DNA of 44,206 bases from an uncultured Granulosicoccaceae bacterium (lineage in GTDB: Bacteria > Pseudomonadota > Gammaproteobacteria > Granulosicoccales > Granulosicoccaceae). Within the stretch, counting starts at the first letter, position 1. Each line of letters begins with the position of its first letter. Made by a program: the position numbers and the translations under genes. The notes under the pieces were generated by a model. The model did no database searches. It was not told the origin of the DNA and worked only from the letters and a program-made list of their open reading frames with translations. The stretch lies in NCBI GenBank assembly GCA_938028465.1, contig CALJAA010000140.1:1-44206 (forward strand), read 5' to 3'. Shown here in pieces: positions 24,430 through 33,422 of the stretch.

Positions 24430-26271
24430 CTAGTCGTTTGTTTCAAGTGGCTTGACGCTGTTCTCGTCAACCTTGCCATCAACCTCTGCTAACAACTGCT
24501 GCACAAGCGGATCATCATTAATCGCAGCTTTAGCTGCAGACATAACATCGTGTTGTCGCTTCTTTTCAATTTTGGCAGGCGTGACCATGGCAGCCCCTGC
24601 AGTGCTTTTGCTGACGACAAGTTTTATTGCAGCCCCTGTGCTATCACTTAAGGCACCTTGCAAACGCTCTATAAAACGCGGGCTATCCAGATGATCAGCA
24701 TCGGCATCGAGCTGCAAGTGCATTTCATTACCGCTGATGCTGGATAAGACAGAGTGCTCTGCTAATTGGCGCGGCATACCCGATATGCCTAACTTCCCAA
24801 TGACACTATGCCAAGTATCGGCGTTGATAGAGTTAAGCTCTATCGGTTCAACTGGCGCAGCTTCGGCAACTGGCTCAACAGTTGTTTTTACGTCAGTCAC
24901 CGCAGTATCGTTTGCAGGTGCTGCTACGGCCGGTACAGGGTCTTTAATATCTACAGCCAAACCAGCGGCAGCGGCGGCAATCATCGCAGGGCCCGAAGAT
25001 GCGGCTTTTGGCGTTTCAGCCGCTGGCGCTTCAGCAATTGGGGAGGCAACCTCAGGCTCGGGTTGAGCCGCAGCGGCAACCGTTTTAACGACTTCAGCCT
25101 TACGTTTACCAGCAACGGTGGGGCCATCTTTACTAGTGGCTTGCCCCGCAGCCGGTGCCGCAATGGGATGCGAACCCGCTGTCTGCGGCGCAAATGCCAG
25201 CATGCGTAGCAACGCCATATCAAACGCTTCTCGTTGATCAGCTGCAAACGCAATATCGCGACGAGCATGCGATGCAATTTGATACATCAACTGAAGTTCA
25301 TCGCCATCGACTTTATTCGCGAGTTCAACCAAACGCTGATCCGTTGGTGATTTTGCTTCACTCGCTTTGTCAGGGAGTTCGTGGAGCATTGCAACGCGAT
25401 GAACAATCGATGCGAACTCGGCGAGAAGCTCACTAAAATCTGGGGCGTACTGAGCAAGCACATCAACCTGTTCAAAAAGTGGTTTTGCATCCCCGTCTTT
25501 AAGTAGCTCGAGTAAATCGATTAGTCGCTCAGCAGAGACACGGCCTAGCATCGATTCAACTTCCTCTTGTTTTACTTCGCCTTGGCCAAACGCGGCAGCT
25601 TGCTCGACCAAGCTCAGTGCGTCACGAACACTCCCCTCAGAGGCGCGAGCGATAACATCGAGTGCGGGAACTTGAAACGGGATGTTTTCCTCCGTTAGTA
25701 TTTTTTGCAAATACTCCGACAAGCCTGATTGAGGCATACGCTTAAGATTAAATTGCAAACAACGCGATAAAACAGTCAGTGGCAGTTTTTGAGGGTCAGT
25801 TGTGGCCAGTAAAAACTTAACGTGCTCGGGTGGTTCTTCAAGCGTTTTTAATAAGGCGTTAAAACTGTGTGTAGAGAACATGTGCACTTCGTCAATCAGA
25901 TACACTTTGTATCGACCACTTGCCGGTGCGTAGGGAACATTTTCGAGTAGCTCGCGAGTCTCTTCTACTTTGGTGCGCGAGGCGGCATCCACTTCGATTA
26001 AATCGAAGAAACGGCCAGCATCAATATCTTTGCAGGAACCACACTCACCACACGGGTTAGCGCTAATTCCTTTGGTTTCGCAATTAAGGCACTTAGCAAA
26101 GATTCGAGCGATGGTTGTTTTGCCAACGCCGCGCATGCCAGTAAATAGATAAGCATGATGCAAACGCTGGTTATCGAGCGCGTTGACCAACGCACGAAGC
26201 ACGTGCTCCTGCCCGATCATGTCGTCAAATTGTTGGGGTCGCCATTTACGGGCGAGTACTTTGTAACTCAT
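24430..26271 (-). CDS. dnaX: DNA polymerase III tau (gamma/tau) subunit
   Basis: DnaX is the clamp-loader motor subunit of the replisome. The AAA+ domain has GMRGVGKTT, a zinc module (CLNC...CGECGSC) and LIDEVHMFS, with an SRC motif in TVLSRCLQFNL. An Ala/Pro/Glu-rich linker (about residues 370-480) leads to the tau C-terminal domain. The length is 613 residues. I did not see an E. coli-like AAAAAAG slippery site, so a frameshifted gamma form is not evident. It follows the 4.5S RNA gene. Confidence 0.97.
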   Translation of the reverse strand: MSYKVLARKWRPQQFDDMIGQEHVLRALVNALDNQRLHHAYLFTGMRGVGKTTIARIFAKCLNCETKGISANPCGECGSCKDIDAGRFFDLIEVDAASRTKVEETRELLENVPYAPASGRYKVYLIDEVHMFSTHSFNALLKTLEEPPEHVKFLLATTDPQKLPLTVLSRCLQFNLKRMPQSGLSEYLQKILTEENIPFQVPALDVIARASEGSVRDALSLVEQAAAFGQGEVKQEEVESMLGRVSAERLIDLLELLKDGDAKPLFEQVDVLAQYAPDFSELLAEFASIVHRVAMLHELPDKASEAKSPTDQRLVELANKVDGDELQLMYQIASHARRDIAFAADQREAFDMALLRMLAFAPQTAGSHPIAAPAAGQATSKDGPTVAGKRKAEVVKTVAAAAQPEPEVASPIAEAPAAETPKAASSGPAMIAAAAAGLAVDIKDPVPAVAAPANDTAVTDVKTTVEPVAEAAPVEPIELNSINADTWHSVIGKLGISGMPRQLAEHSVLSSISGNEMHLQLDADADHLDSPRFIERLQGALSDSTGAAIKLVVSKSTAGAAMVTPAKIEKKRQHDVMSAAKAAINDDPLVQQLLAEVDGKVDENSVKPLETND

Positions 26272-26341
26272 GGGCCGCTCATGTCAAAGCACTATGTCAT
26301 GTCATGCAAACTTAAAATCAACCTTAAATTTGCACTTAAGA

Positions 26342-26458
26342 GGGTGGCATTCCGCACCAGCCGCATCCCGGCGCCCGAATCCACTGCTGCAGTTGCTCCC
26401 TTCCGGGCCTGGCTGGGTTCACAGCTTGTCGTCGCGAGAGTGCCGATACGGAACACCA
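26342..26458 (-). ncRNA. ffs: 4.5S signal recognition particle RNA
   Basis: The minus strand contains the conserved SRP domain IV hairpin, CAGGCCCGGAAGGGAGCA, with the GGAA tetraloop and the asymmetric internal loop bound by Ffh. The ends pair (GGTG...TTCCG with CGGAA...CACC), giving a rod of about 115 nt, the size of E. coli 4.5S RNA. It lies about 70 bp upstream of dnaX on the same strand, as in Pseudomonas. The exact ends are estimated to within a few bases. Confidence 0.93.
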
Positions 26459-26590
26459 TAACCCGACCATTGTCTCCGGTTGAAGCCATCGCCGCAACCA
26501 TAAAGTGATGATTTATCAAAAAACCACAAGCCCTGTTCAGCATCGGTGATAATCAAACACACATTCTTTCGATATCGCTAGGGCAATTCG

Positions 26591-27295
26591 GTGCAAGCAA
26601 CCATTTTAATCGTGGAAGATGAACCCGGTATCCGTGACATGATTCGCTTGGCCCTTGAACAAAAGCAATTCCAAGTGGTCACCGCTGACTCAACCGTAAC
26701 CGCCCACGAGATGCTGAAAACCACTCATATCGATGCGGCCTTGGTTGATTGGATGTTGCCAGGTGCCAACGGTATCCAACTCATCAAACAATTGCGCAAA
26801 AATGAAGCAACATCGATGTTGCCCATCGTTATGATTACAGCCAAAACTGATGATGCGGATATCAGTCAGGGCTTGGATGCTGGTGCAGATGACTACATCA
26901 CTAAACCATTTTCCCCTAGAGAATTGGTATCACGCTTAAACGCACTGCTACGCCGAAGCAATCAATTTCAAGATAATAGCGCCAAGCGATTGGGCGACTT
27001 GCTTGTGGATAACCTTAAACATCGGGTGTCGGTGGCAGATACCGTCGTTGAGCTGGGCCAAATCGAATTTAAGCTGTTAGCTTATCTCATCCAGCACCCA
27101 GAACGAGTGTTCTCTCGCTCACAGCTATTGGATGCCGTCTGGGGGCCTCATAGTGACATAGAAGAACGCACCGTAGATGTGCACGTGTTGCGTTTGAGGA
27201 AGGCGCTAAAACCGGTACAACATGATTCCATAATCGAAACCGTCAGGGGTGTGGGCTATCGCCTTATGAGTAAACGTACCGACCCTGCGAAGTAG
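26591..27295 (+). CDS. phoB: Phosphate regulon response regulator PhoB
   Basis: PhoB is the DNA-binding response regulator of the phosphate-starvation regulon. The receiver domain has acidic VEDEPG, phospho-acceptor Asp53 (LVDWMLPG), MITAK and TKPFSPREL. The C-terminal winged helix contains RVFSRSQLLDAVWG and RTVDVHVLRLRKAL. The start is GTG 26591, giving 234 residues. It lies 46 bp before phoR. I found no canonical Pho box upstream, so autoregulation is not evident. Confidence 0.96.
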   Translation: MQATILIVEDEPGIRDMIRLALEQKQFQVVTADSTVTAHEMLKTTHIDAALVDWMLPGANGIQLIKQLRKNEATSMLPIVMITAKTDDADISQGLDAGADDYITKPFSPRELVSRLNALLRRSNQFQDNSAKRLGDLLVDNLKHRVSVADTVVELGQIEFKLLAYLIQHPERVFSRSQLLDAVWGPHSDIEERTVDVHVLRLRKALKPVQHDSIIETVRGVGYRLMSKRTDPAK

Positions 27296-27341
27296 CGCCA
27301 AACCCGGTATTATCATCGCTCCTACAGCGCCCGGCATTTAC

Positions 27342-28655
27342 ATGGCCACTCTGTTACGACAAGAACTCGGTTGGTTTGTGCTCGGCTTACTAATGGCGAT
27401 TATTATCGGCCTTATTGCCGAGCAAATCTTGCTCATTCCTTTGCTCTTTTGCGCCTGTTACTGCTTGTGGATGCTGGTGCGAATATCGGCCATCGTCGAT
27501 TGGCTAGAAGAGGGAGCTGCTGTTAAGAAAGCGCCTCCCACTCTAGGCCTCACCGATCACATAGTGAGCCTGACTCATCGCGAGAAAAAATACAGCCGAA
27601 AACAAAAAAATCGCTATCGCACGGCCTTGGCTCAATTTAACAGCCTTGCAGCAGAGCTACCGGATGCAACTATTCTGCTCGACGAAAACAAACAAATCCG
27701 CTGGTCAAACAACGCCGCTCGCTTGTTGCTCAATATCCACCCAGAGCGCGATCGATCACAGCGTATTGATAACTTAATTCGTGACCCAGAGTTTCAAGAG
27801 TTTTTAGCGCTTCCAGAAGCCAACGAAACGGAACTGGCTGCCCCCTCTGGACGAGACGTGACATTGTACTTGCGTAAGGTCCCTTCAGGCAAAGGTATGA
27901 CGGTGCTGATTGCCAGTGATATCACACAACGCGTGAAAACTCGCGAGATGCGTAAAGCCTTTGTTGCAGATGTATCACACGAATTGCGTACGCCGCTCAC
28001 CGTGATCAAAGGTTACTTAGAAATTCTGCAAGGTGATAAAACGCTACCAGAAAAAACACACGAAGCACTTGATCAAGTTGCTGAGCACTCAGCTAGGATG
28101 CAGCATATCGTCGATCATCTCTTAGAGCTATCAAAGCTTGAAGGTAGCCATTTGCGCGAGCACGAAGGTGAGCCAGTGGCCGTAGCTCAGTTAATTGAAT
28201 CATTGGTGAGCGGTTTACAGAACACAACAGGCAAAGATCATCACTTTGATTTGACATTGGATGATTCACTAGCCCTACTCGGTTCCGAGAACGAAGTCGT
28301 TAGCGCTTGTCATAACCTAGTGACCAATGCAGTTAACTACACGCCGGCCGGCACCCGAGTGAAAGTAGTCTGGCAGAAAGACTCCCACGGCCAGCCCACT
28401 CTGGATGTGATTGATCAAGGCGCTGGTATCGAAGCACGGCACCTGCCACGTTTAAGCGAACGCTTCTATCGAGTTGACACCGATCGATCACGCGAATCGG
28501 GCGGAACAGGGTTGGGGCTGGCAATAGTCAAACACGCGACACAACGTCACGGGGGCGAGTTATTAATTGATAGTCTGCCCGGTACGGGGTCTCATTTTTC
28601 TATCGTGTTTCCACCAAGTCGATCAATCGATTTGCGCGATGTCAGCAATTTTTAG
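27342..28655 (+). CDS. phoR: Phosphate sensor histidine kinase PhoR
   Basis: PhoR phosphorylates PhoB when phosphate is scarce, under control of the Pst transporter and PhoU. Two close membrane segments lie at about residues 10-50, leaving almost no periplasmic domain, as is typical for PhoR. A PAS domain (LPDATILLDENKQIRWSNNA) is followed by the histidine box with His213 (VADVSHELRTPL), then the N box (CHNLVTNAVNYTP) and GGTGLGLAIV. The length is 437 residues. It is cotranscribed with phoB. Confidence 0.97.
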   Translation: MATLLRQELGWFVLGLLMAIIIGLIAEQILLIPLLFCACYCLWMLVRISAIVDWLEEGAAVKKAPPTLGLTDHIVSLTHREKKYSRKQKNRYRTALAQFNSLAAELPDATILLDENKQIRWSNNAARLLLNIHPERDRSQRIDNLIRDPEFQEFLALPEANETELAAPSGRDVTLYLRKVPSGKGMTVLIASDITQRVKTREMRKAFVADVSHELRTPLTVIKGYLEILQGDKTLPEKTHEALDQVAEHSARMQHIVDHLLELSKLEGSHLREHEGEPVAVAQLIESLVSGLQNTTGKDHHFDLTLDDSLALLGSENEVVSACHNLVTNAVNYTPAGTRVKVVWQKDSHGQPTLDVIDQGAGIEARHLPRLSERFYRVDTDRSRESGGTGLGLAIVKHATQRHGGELLIDSLPGTGSHFSIVFPPSRSIDLRDVSNF

Positions 28656-28712
28656 CGTTTAACAGTTAAAAAATTGGTTAATTTTCACCCAAATCGGTGT
28701 TTATTATGCTCG

Positions 28713-28730
28713 TTGTCATCTGACTGTCAT
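28713..28730 (+). promoter_or_regulatory. Pho box upstream of pstS
   Basis: TTGTCAT-CTGA-CTGTCAT is a near-perfect pair of 7-bp PhoB half-sites with the standard 4-bp spacer. It ends 10 bp before a -10-like GATAAT at 28741-28746, where PhoB replaces the -35 contact. The pst operon should therefore be induced by phosphate starvation. Confidence 0.92.
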
Positions 28731-28740
28731 ATTTGGTTCC

Positions 28741-28746
28741 GATAAT
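28741..28746 (+). promoter_or_regulatory. -10 box of the pstS promoter
   Basis: GATAAT lies 10 bp after the Pho box, the spacing of PhoB-activated promoters, and has no good -35 hexamer. Transcription would start near 28753, about 27 bases before the pstS ATG. Confidence 0.75.
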
Positions 28747-28779
28747 TGCTACATGACATTACTAATCGGAGGATCGCAC

Positions 28780-29823
28780 ATGACAAAACGAATCACCCTA
28801 GCTAGCAGCTTATTGATCAGCCTGAGTTTGAGCGCACCCGCATTCGCTCGCGACTACATCAGCATCGTGGGGTCCTCAACGGTATACCCATTTGCAACCG
28901 TCGTCGCTGAACGATTTGGCAAAGTATCTAACTTCAACACACCTAAAATAGAAGCAACGGGTTCTGGCGGCGGCTTAAAACTGTTTTGCTCTGGTGTGGG
29001 CGTCGATACGCCAGACATCACTAACTCGTCACGCCGGATAAAATACAGCGAATATTCGCAATGCCTAGAAAATGGCGTGACTAACATCGTTGAAGTATTA
29101 ATCGGCTTTGATGGTATTGCAGTCGCTAACTCGATCGAATCTGATCAATATGTATTAACCACGAAAGATCTCTATCTCGCTTTGGCCAAACAGGTGCCTA
29201 ATCCTGATGGCAGTGAGACATTGGTGGAAAACCCCTACCTCACTTGGTCGCAAATTAATCCAGAACTACCGGCGAACAAAATTGAAGTACTCGGGCCTCC
29301 ACCAACTTCAGGCACACGCGATGCCTTCGTCGAACTCGCTATGGACGGCGGCTGTAAGCAAATCCCATTTATCAAAGCACTCGAAAAACAAGAACGCAAA
29401 GCGGTTTGCCACACCATGCGTGAAGATGGGGCTTATGTTGAAGCTGGCGAAAACGATAATTTGATTGTGCAAAAGTTGGTCGCTAATCCCAATGCACTGG
29501 GTATTTTTGGCTTCAGCTTTTTGGAACAAAACGACGATTTAGTTCAAAGCTCGATAATAGACGGGTATGAGGCAGAATTCGACACGATTGCCGATGGCGA
29601 CTACTCTATTTCTAGGCCGTTATATTTTTACGCCAAAGCGCAGCATATTGGCACAGTGCCAGGTATTAAAGAATATCTAACTGAATTCACCAGCGAACAA
29701 GCATGGGGTGAAGATGGGTACCTTGCCGACAAAGGCATGATCCCACTGGACGAAGAAACCCGTGAAAGCGCAGGCGAGCTGGCTAGATCACTTGCACCGC
29801 TAAAAATGACCGATTCAGAATAA
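28780..29823 (+). CDS. pstS: Phosphate-binding protein PstS
   Basis: PstS captures phosphate in the periplasm for the PstCAB transporter. ATG 28780 has a strong GGAGG seven bases upstream and gives 347 residues with a signal peptide ending APAFA. An in-frame ATG at 28753 would lie at the transcript start and is unlikely. Ligand-binding motifs are GSSTVYPFA, ATGSGGGLKLF and PPTSGTRDAF. The Pho box lies directly upstream. Confidence 0.96.
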   Translation: MTKRITLASSLLISLSLSAPAFARDYISIVGSSTVYPFATVVAERFGKVSNFNTPKIEATGSGGGLKLFCSGVGVDTPDITNSSRRIKYSEYSQCLENGVTNIVEVLIGFDGIAVANSIESDQYVLTTKDLYLALAKQVPNPDGSETLVENPYLTWSQINPELPANKIEVLGPPPTSGTRDAFVELAMDGGCKQIPFIKALEKQERKAVCHTMREDGAYVEAGENDNLIVQKLVANPNALGIFGFSFLEQNDDLVQSSIIDGYEAEFDTIADGDYSISRPLYFYAKAQHIGTVPGIKEYLTEFTSEQAWGEDGYLADKGMIPLDEETRESAGELARSLAPLKMTDSE

Positions 29824-29849
29824 TTGTTAATAACTGACCGAATGCCATC

Positions 29850-31232
29850 ATGACCACCACCAATTTGGTTTTGCTTTTACTCGGCCTAGGCTTGGCGACC
29901 TTCTTCTATGGTCGCCAAAAGGCTTATGTCGTATCCAAAAGTCATGGTGGTATGCGTAATATGCATTCGCTGCCGTCACAGCATGGTGTGATGGTAGCTA
30001 TTTGGTGTGCGTTGCCTGCCCTACTACTCGTACTCTTTTGGAAGCTCGCTGAGCCAGCTGTAATTAGCTCCATGTTGAATAGCGTCATTCCTGCCTCAGT
30101 GATGGATGGCGGTGATAAAGCGATTGGATTGTATAAAAACGATATCGCCAATATCATTGAATCGGGTAAGGCGAGCAGCAATCCCGAAAAGCAAGTGGTT
30201 GCCGATCGTTGGGTTGCCTTGTCATCGATTAGTAGTTGGGTATTACTGGCGATTGTTTTAGCAATAGCCGCCATTGGCGCTGCCACCGCATTGCGAAAAA
30301 TCTCTCCCGACACTCGTGCCCGCGTTATGGTGGAACGAGTCGTCCATTGGTTTCTCATCATATGCTCGTCTATTGCCATACTCACTACCGTTGGCATTTT
30401 GTGTTCAGTGCTATTTGAATCCTTCCGATTTTTTCAGCAGGTCAGTTTTGTTGAGTTTGTCACCGGCACTAAATGGAGTCCGCAAACCGCAATCCGAGTA
30501 GACCAAGTCGGTTCCTCAGGCTCATTCGGTGCGATACCACTCTTTACCGGCACGTTATTAATATCCGCCATTGCGATGGTGGTGGCGGTGCCTATCGGCT
30601 TATTAGCGGCTATCTACCTAGCGGAATACGCTAGTGATCGCATGCGCGCCTTCGCCAAACCCTTGCTAGAAATACTCGCCGGTATCCCTACCGTTGTCTA
30701 TGGGTTCTTTGCCGCACTTACAGTCGCGCCAGCCATTCGTGAATGGGGTGAGCTGATCGGATTGTCGCCCTCTTCCGAAAGCGCATTAGCCGCAGGTGTC
30801 GTCATGGGCATTATGATTATCCCGTTCGTGTCGTCGTTATCAGATGATGTGATCACGGCCGTGCCGCAGGCGATGCGTGATGGTTCTTATGCATTAGGCG
30901 CGACGCATTCAGAAACAATCAAAAAAGTGGTTTTGCCTGCCGCACTACCCGGGGTAGTTAGCGGCATATTACTCGCCGCCTCTCGCGCAATTGGTGAAAC
31001 TATGATTGTGGTGATGGCCGCTGGCTTAGCTGCCAATCTCACCGCAAACCCATTAGAGGCCGTTACCACCGTAACAGTTCAAATCGTGACACTACTAACG
31101 GGCGATCAAGAATTTGATAGTGCAAAAACATTAGCCGCATTTGCACTGGGCTTAATGTTGTTTTTTACAACCCTAGTGCTAAACATAATCGCGCTGCACG
31201 TTGTTAGGCGCTACCGAGAGCAGTATGACTGA
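29850..31232 (+). CDS. pstC: Phosphate ABC transporter permease PstC (long form)
   Basis: PstC forms the membrane channel with PstA. The 460-residue protein is about 140 residues longer than E. coli PstC (319). The extra N-terminal part has membrane segments at about 3-20 and 47-67 and a soluble stretch (about 88-120), corresponding to the DUF3708-type N-terminal extension. The core permease shows IPLFTGTLLISAIAMVVAVP, the EAA-like loop REAP-equivalent VPQAMRDGSYALGATHSET, and RAIGETM. It overlaps pstA by 8 bp. Confidence 0.95.
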   Translation: MTTTNLVLLLLGLGLATFFYGRQKAYVVSKSHGGMRNMHSLPSQHGVMVAIWCALPALLLVLFWKLAEPAVISSMLNSVIPASVMDGGDKAIGLYKNDIANIIESGKASSNPEKQVVADRWVALSSISSWVLLAIVLAIAAIGAATALRKISPDTRARVMVERVVHWFLIICSSIAILTTVGILCSVLFESFRFFQQVSFVEFVTGTKWSPQTAIRVDQVGSSGSFGAIPLFTGTLLISAIAMVVAVPIGLLAAIYLAEYASDRMRAFAKPLLEILAGIPTVVYGFFAALTVAPAIREWGELIGLSPSSESALAAGVVMGIMIIPFVSSLSDDVITAVPQAMRDGSYALGATHSETIKKVVLPAALPGVVSGILLAASRAIGETMIVVMAAGLAANLTANPLEAVTTVTVQIVTLLTGDQEFDSAKTLAAFALGLMLFFTTLVLNIIALHVVRRYREQYD

Positions 31233-32544
31233 GCCTACTGAGAGTACTAACAAGGTGGCACCACGCAAAGACAGCACCAGCATTGTCAAAAAAACATTGG
31301 CAAAACGCTACGCTGCTGAAAAACGGTTTCGTTTTTATGGTGCAGCCGCTATTGCTATGAGCCTGGCCTTCCTAGTGCTGCTGCTTGGCAGTATTTTGGT
31401 AAAAGGTTTACCCGCTTTTGTCGAGACGCACATGCTTATCGATGTAACGCTAGACAGTAAAACGCTGGGCGTTGAAGAAGGCGCAACGCAACAACAACTC
31501 AAAGCGGCTAACTACCACTCGTTAATTAAAAAATCAATGCGGGGAATGTTTCCAGAAGTCAAAAAACGTAAGGCCAAAAAGGAGCTGTATAAATTAGTCA
31601 GCACCAGTGCTGAGTATAAGGTTAGGGATCAATTGATGGCAAACCCTAGCCAACTAGGGGAAACTATTTCAGTATGGGTATTAGCCGATGATGAACTCAG
31701 CTCTTTTTATAAAACGGGCGCATTAGCTGATCGATCGAAGCTGACTCACACTCGCTTATCAGAGCAACAAATAGCCTGGGCCTCTACGCTTGAAGAACAA
31801 GGCAAGTTGCGGAAAAAATTCAACACCACATTCTTTAAAAATGGCGATTCACGTGAGCCGGAACAAGCCGGAATACGAGCTGCATTAATGGGATCAATTT
31901 TAACACTGTTGATAACCTTTCTATTGTCGTTTCCGATTGCAGTGGCGACAGCAATTTATTTAGAAGAATTTGCGCCGCAAAATCGCTGGACCGATTTGAT
32001 TGAGGTCAACATCAACAATTTAGCTGCGGTTCCATCGATTGTTTTTGGCTTGCTAGGCTTGGCTGTGTTTATCAACTTCTTTGAATTACCTCGATCAGCG
32101 CCCGTGGTCGGTGGTATCGTGCTGAGCTTGATGACCTTACCCACGATTATCATCGCCAGTCGCGCAGCACTCAAGGCCGTGCCCCCTTCAATCAGAGAAG
32201 CAGGCCGAGGCCTAGGTGCAAGCCAGCTGCAGGTCGTCACCCATCACGTACTACCCTTAGCCATGCCAGGCATCCTCACCGGGACCATCATTGGCTTAGC
32301 GCAAGCCTTGGGGGAAACCGCTCCACTACTAATGATTGGCATGGTGGCATTTATTGTCGACATACCAACTTCGGTTACCGACGCCGCCACGGTGCTACCT
32401 GTGCAAGTGTTTTTATGGGCAGATAGTCCCGAGCGCGCATTTTTAGAAAAAACATCAGCGGCGATACTCGTTCTATTGGTATTTTTGATCGTAATGAACG
32501 CCGCCGCTGTATTTCTACGCAAGCATTTTGAGCGAAGATGGTAG
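31225..32544 (+). CDS. pstA: Phosphate ABC transporter permease PstA (long form)
   Basis: This partner of PstC has 439 residues against 296 in E. coli. ATG 31225 overlaps the pstC end by 8 bp; an upstream TTG at 31201 is less likely. A cytosolic tail (AKRYAAEKRFRFYG), a first helix (AAIAMSLAFLVLLLGSILVK) and a periplasmic insert of about 150 charged residues form the DUF3333-type N-terminal region. The core includes the EAA loop IREAGRGLGASQLQVVTHH and LAQALGETAPLLMIG. Confidence 0.95.
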   Translation: MTEPTESTNKVAPRKDSTSIVKKTLAKRYAAEKRFRFYGAAAIAMSLAFLVLLLGSILVKGLPAFVETHMLIDVTLDSKTLGVEEGATQQQLKAANYHSLIKKSMRGMFPEVKKRKAKKELYKLVSTSAEYKVRDQLMANPSQLGETISVWVLADDELSSFYKTGALADRSKLTHTRLSEQQIAWASTLEEQGKLRKKFNTTFFKNGDSREPEQAGIRAALMGSILTLLITFLLSFPIAVATAIYLEEFAPQNRWTDLIEVNINNLAAVPSIVFGLLGLAVFINFFELPRSAPVVGGIVLSLMTLPTIIIASRAALKAVPPSIREAGRGLGASQLQVVTHHVLPLAMPGILTGTIIGLAQALGETAPLLMIGMVAFIVDIPTSVTDAATVLPVQVFLWADSPERAFLEKTSAAILVLLVFLIVMNAAAVFLRKHFERRW

Positions 32545-32567
32545 AGGCTGACAGATAAAACTAAACT

Positions 32568-33404
32568 ATGAATACAAAATCCAACACTTCAGCAGCAAGC
32601 GACGCTTTTGACAACCTCAAAGAAACAGTGGGTGTTGTCACTGTTGATGATCCAAAAATGTCTGCCCGCAACGTTGATGTTTTCTATGGTGAAAAACAAG
32701 CCATATATGATGTCAGCCTAGATATTGCCAATAATGAAGTCATTGCCATGATCGGGCCCTCAGGCTGCGGCAAATCCACTTTCTTGCGTTGCCTTAACCG
32801 CATGAATGATTCAATCCCGACTTGCCGCGTAACTGGCGAGATGTCACTTGATGGCGAAGATCTCTATGGCGCAGGCCTTGATCCAGTTCTACTTCGAGCG
32901 CGAGTTGGGATGGTATTTCAAAAACCCAACCCGTTTGCTAAAAGCATTTACGATAACGTAGCCTACGGGCCTCGCATTCATGGCCTAGCCTCAAACCGTG
33001 CTGAGCTAGATGACATCGTTATCAGCAGCTTACAAAAAGCAGGCTTGCATGAAGAAGTACAAGATCGTCTCGATGCACCCGGCACTAGCCTCTCCGGCGG
33101 GCAACAACAACGTCTGTGCATTGCGCGTACTATTGCAGTTAGCCCTGAGGTTATTTTAATGGATGAGCCTTGCTCTGCACTCGATCCAATTGCCACAGCT
33201 CGTATAGAAGAGCTAATTGATGAACTACGTGAAAACTACGCGATAGCCATAGTGACCCACTCAATGCAACAGGCCGCACGTGTATCACAACGCACCGCTT
33301 ACTTTCATCTAGGTAAACTGGTTGAAGTAGGCAGCACTAATAATATTTTTACTAACCCACGACACGAATTAACTGAAAACTATATTACTGGTCGTTTTGG
33401 TTAG
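32568..33404 (+). CDS. pstB: Phosphate ABC transporter ATPase PstB
   Basis: PstB powers phosphate uptake. The 278-residue protein has Walker [10 protein letters not shown], the PstB-typical LRCLNRMND, signature [13 protein letters not shown] and Walker [14 protein letters not shown], ending in [17 protein letters not shown] and NYITGRFG. The N-terminus carries about 30 extra residues of low complexity. It lies 23 bp after pstA and 18 bp before phoU. Confidence 0.98.
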   Translation: MNTKSNTSAASDAFDNLKETVGVVTVDDPKMSARNVDVFYGEKQAIYDVSLDIANNEVIAMIGPSGCGKSTFLRCLNRMNDSIPTCRVTGEMSLDGEDLYGAGLDPVLLRARVGMVFQKPNPFAKSIYDNVAYGPRIHGLASNRAELDDIVISSLQKAGLHEEVQDRLDAPGTSLSGGQQQRLCIARTIAVSPEVILMDEPCSALDPIATARIEELIDELRENYAIAIVTHSMQQAARVSQRTAYFHLGKLVEVGSTNNIFTNPRHELTENYITGRFG

Positions 33405-33422
33405 GCAAACCGGATAATTATC

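Noticed and set aside
24430..25100. Programmed frameshift in dnaX
   Set aside because: No A-AAA-AAG slippery heptamer is visible near the domain boundary, so a gamma form by frameshift has no sequence support.
24808..25209. 133-codon plus-strand frame in dnaX
   Set aside because: Arises from the Ala/Pro-rich linker codons of dnaX read antisense, giving Arg/Gly/Cys-rich low complexity.
26283..26308. ATGTCA repeats upstream of dnaX as a Pho box
   Set aside because: The half-sites do not match CTGTCAT with 4-bp spacing, and they lie between dnaX and the SRP RNA, with no Pho-regulated gene next to them.
29942..30397. 151-codon minus-strand frame inside pstC
   Set aside because: Antisense shadow of the long PstC; it contains only mirror composition of membrane codons.
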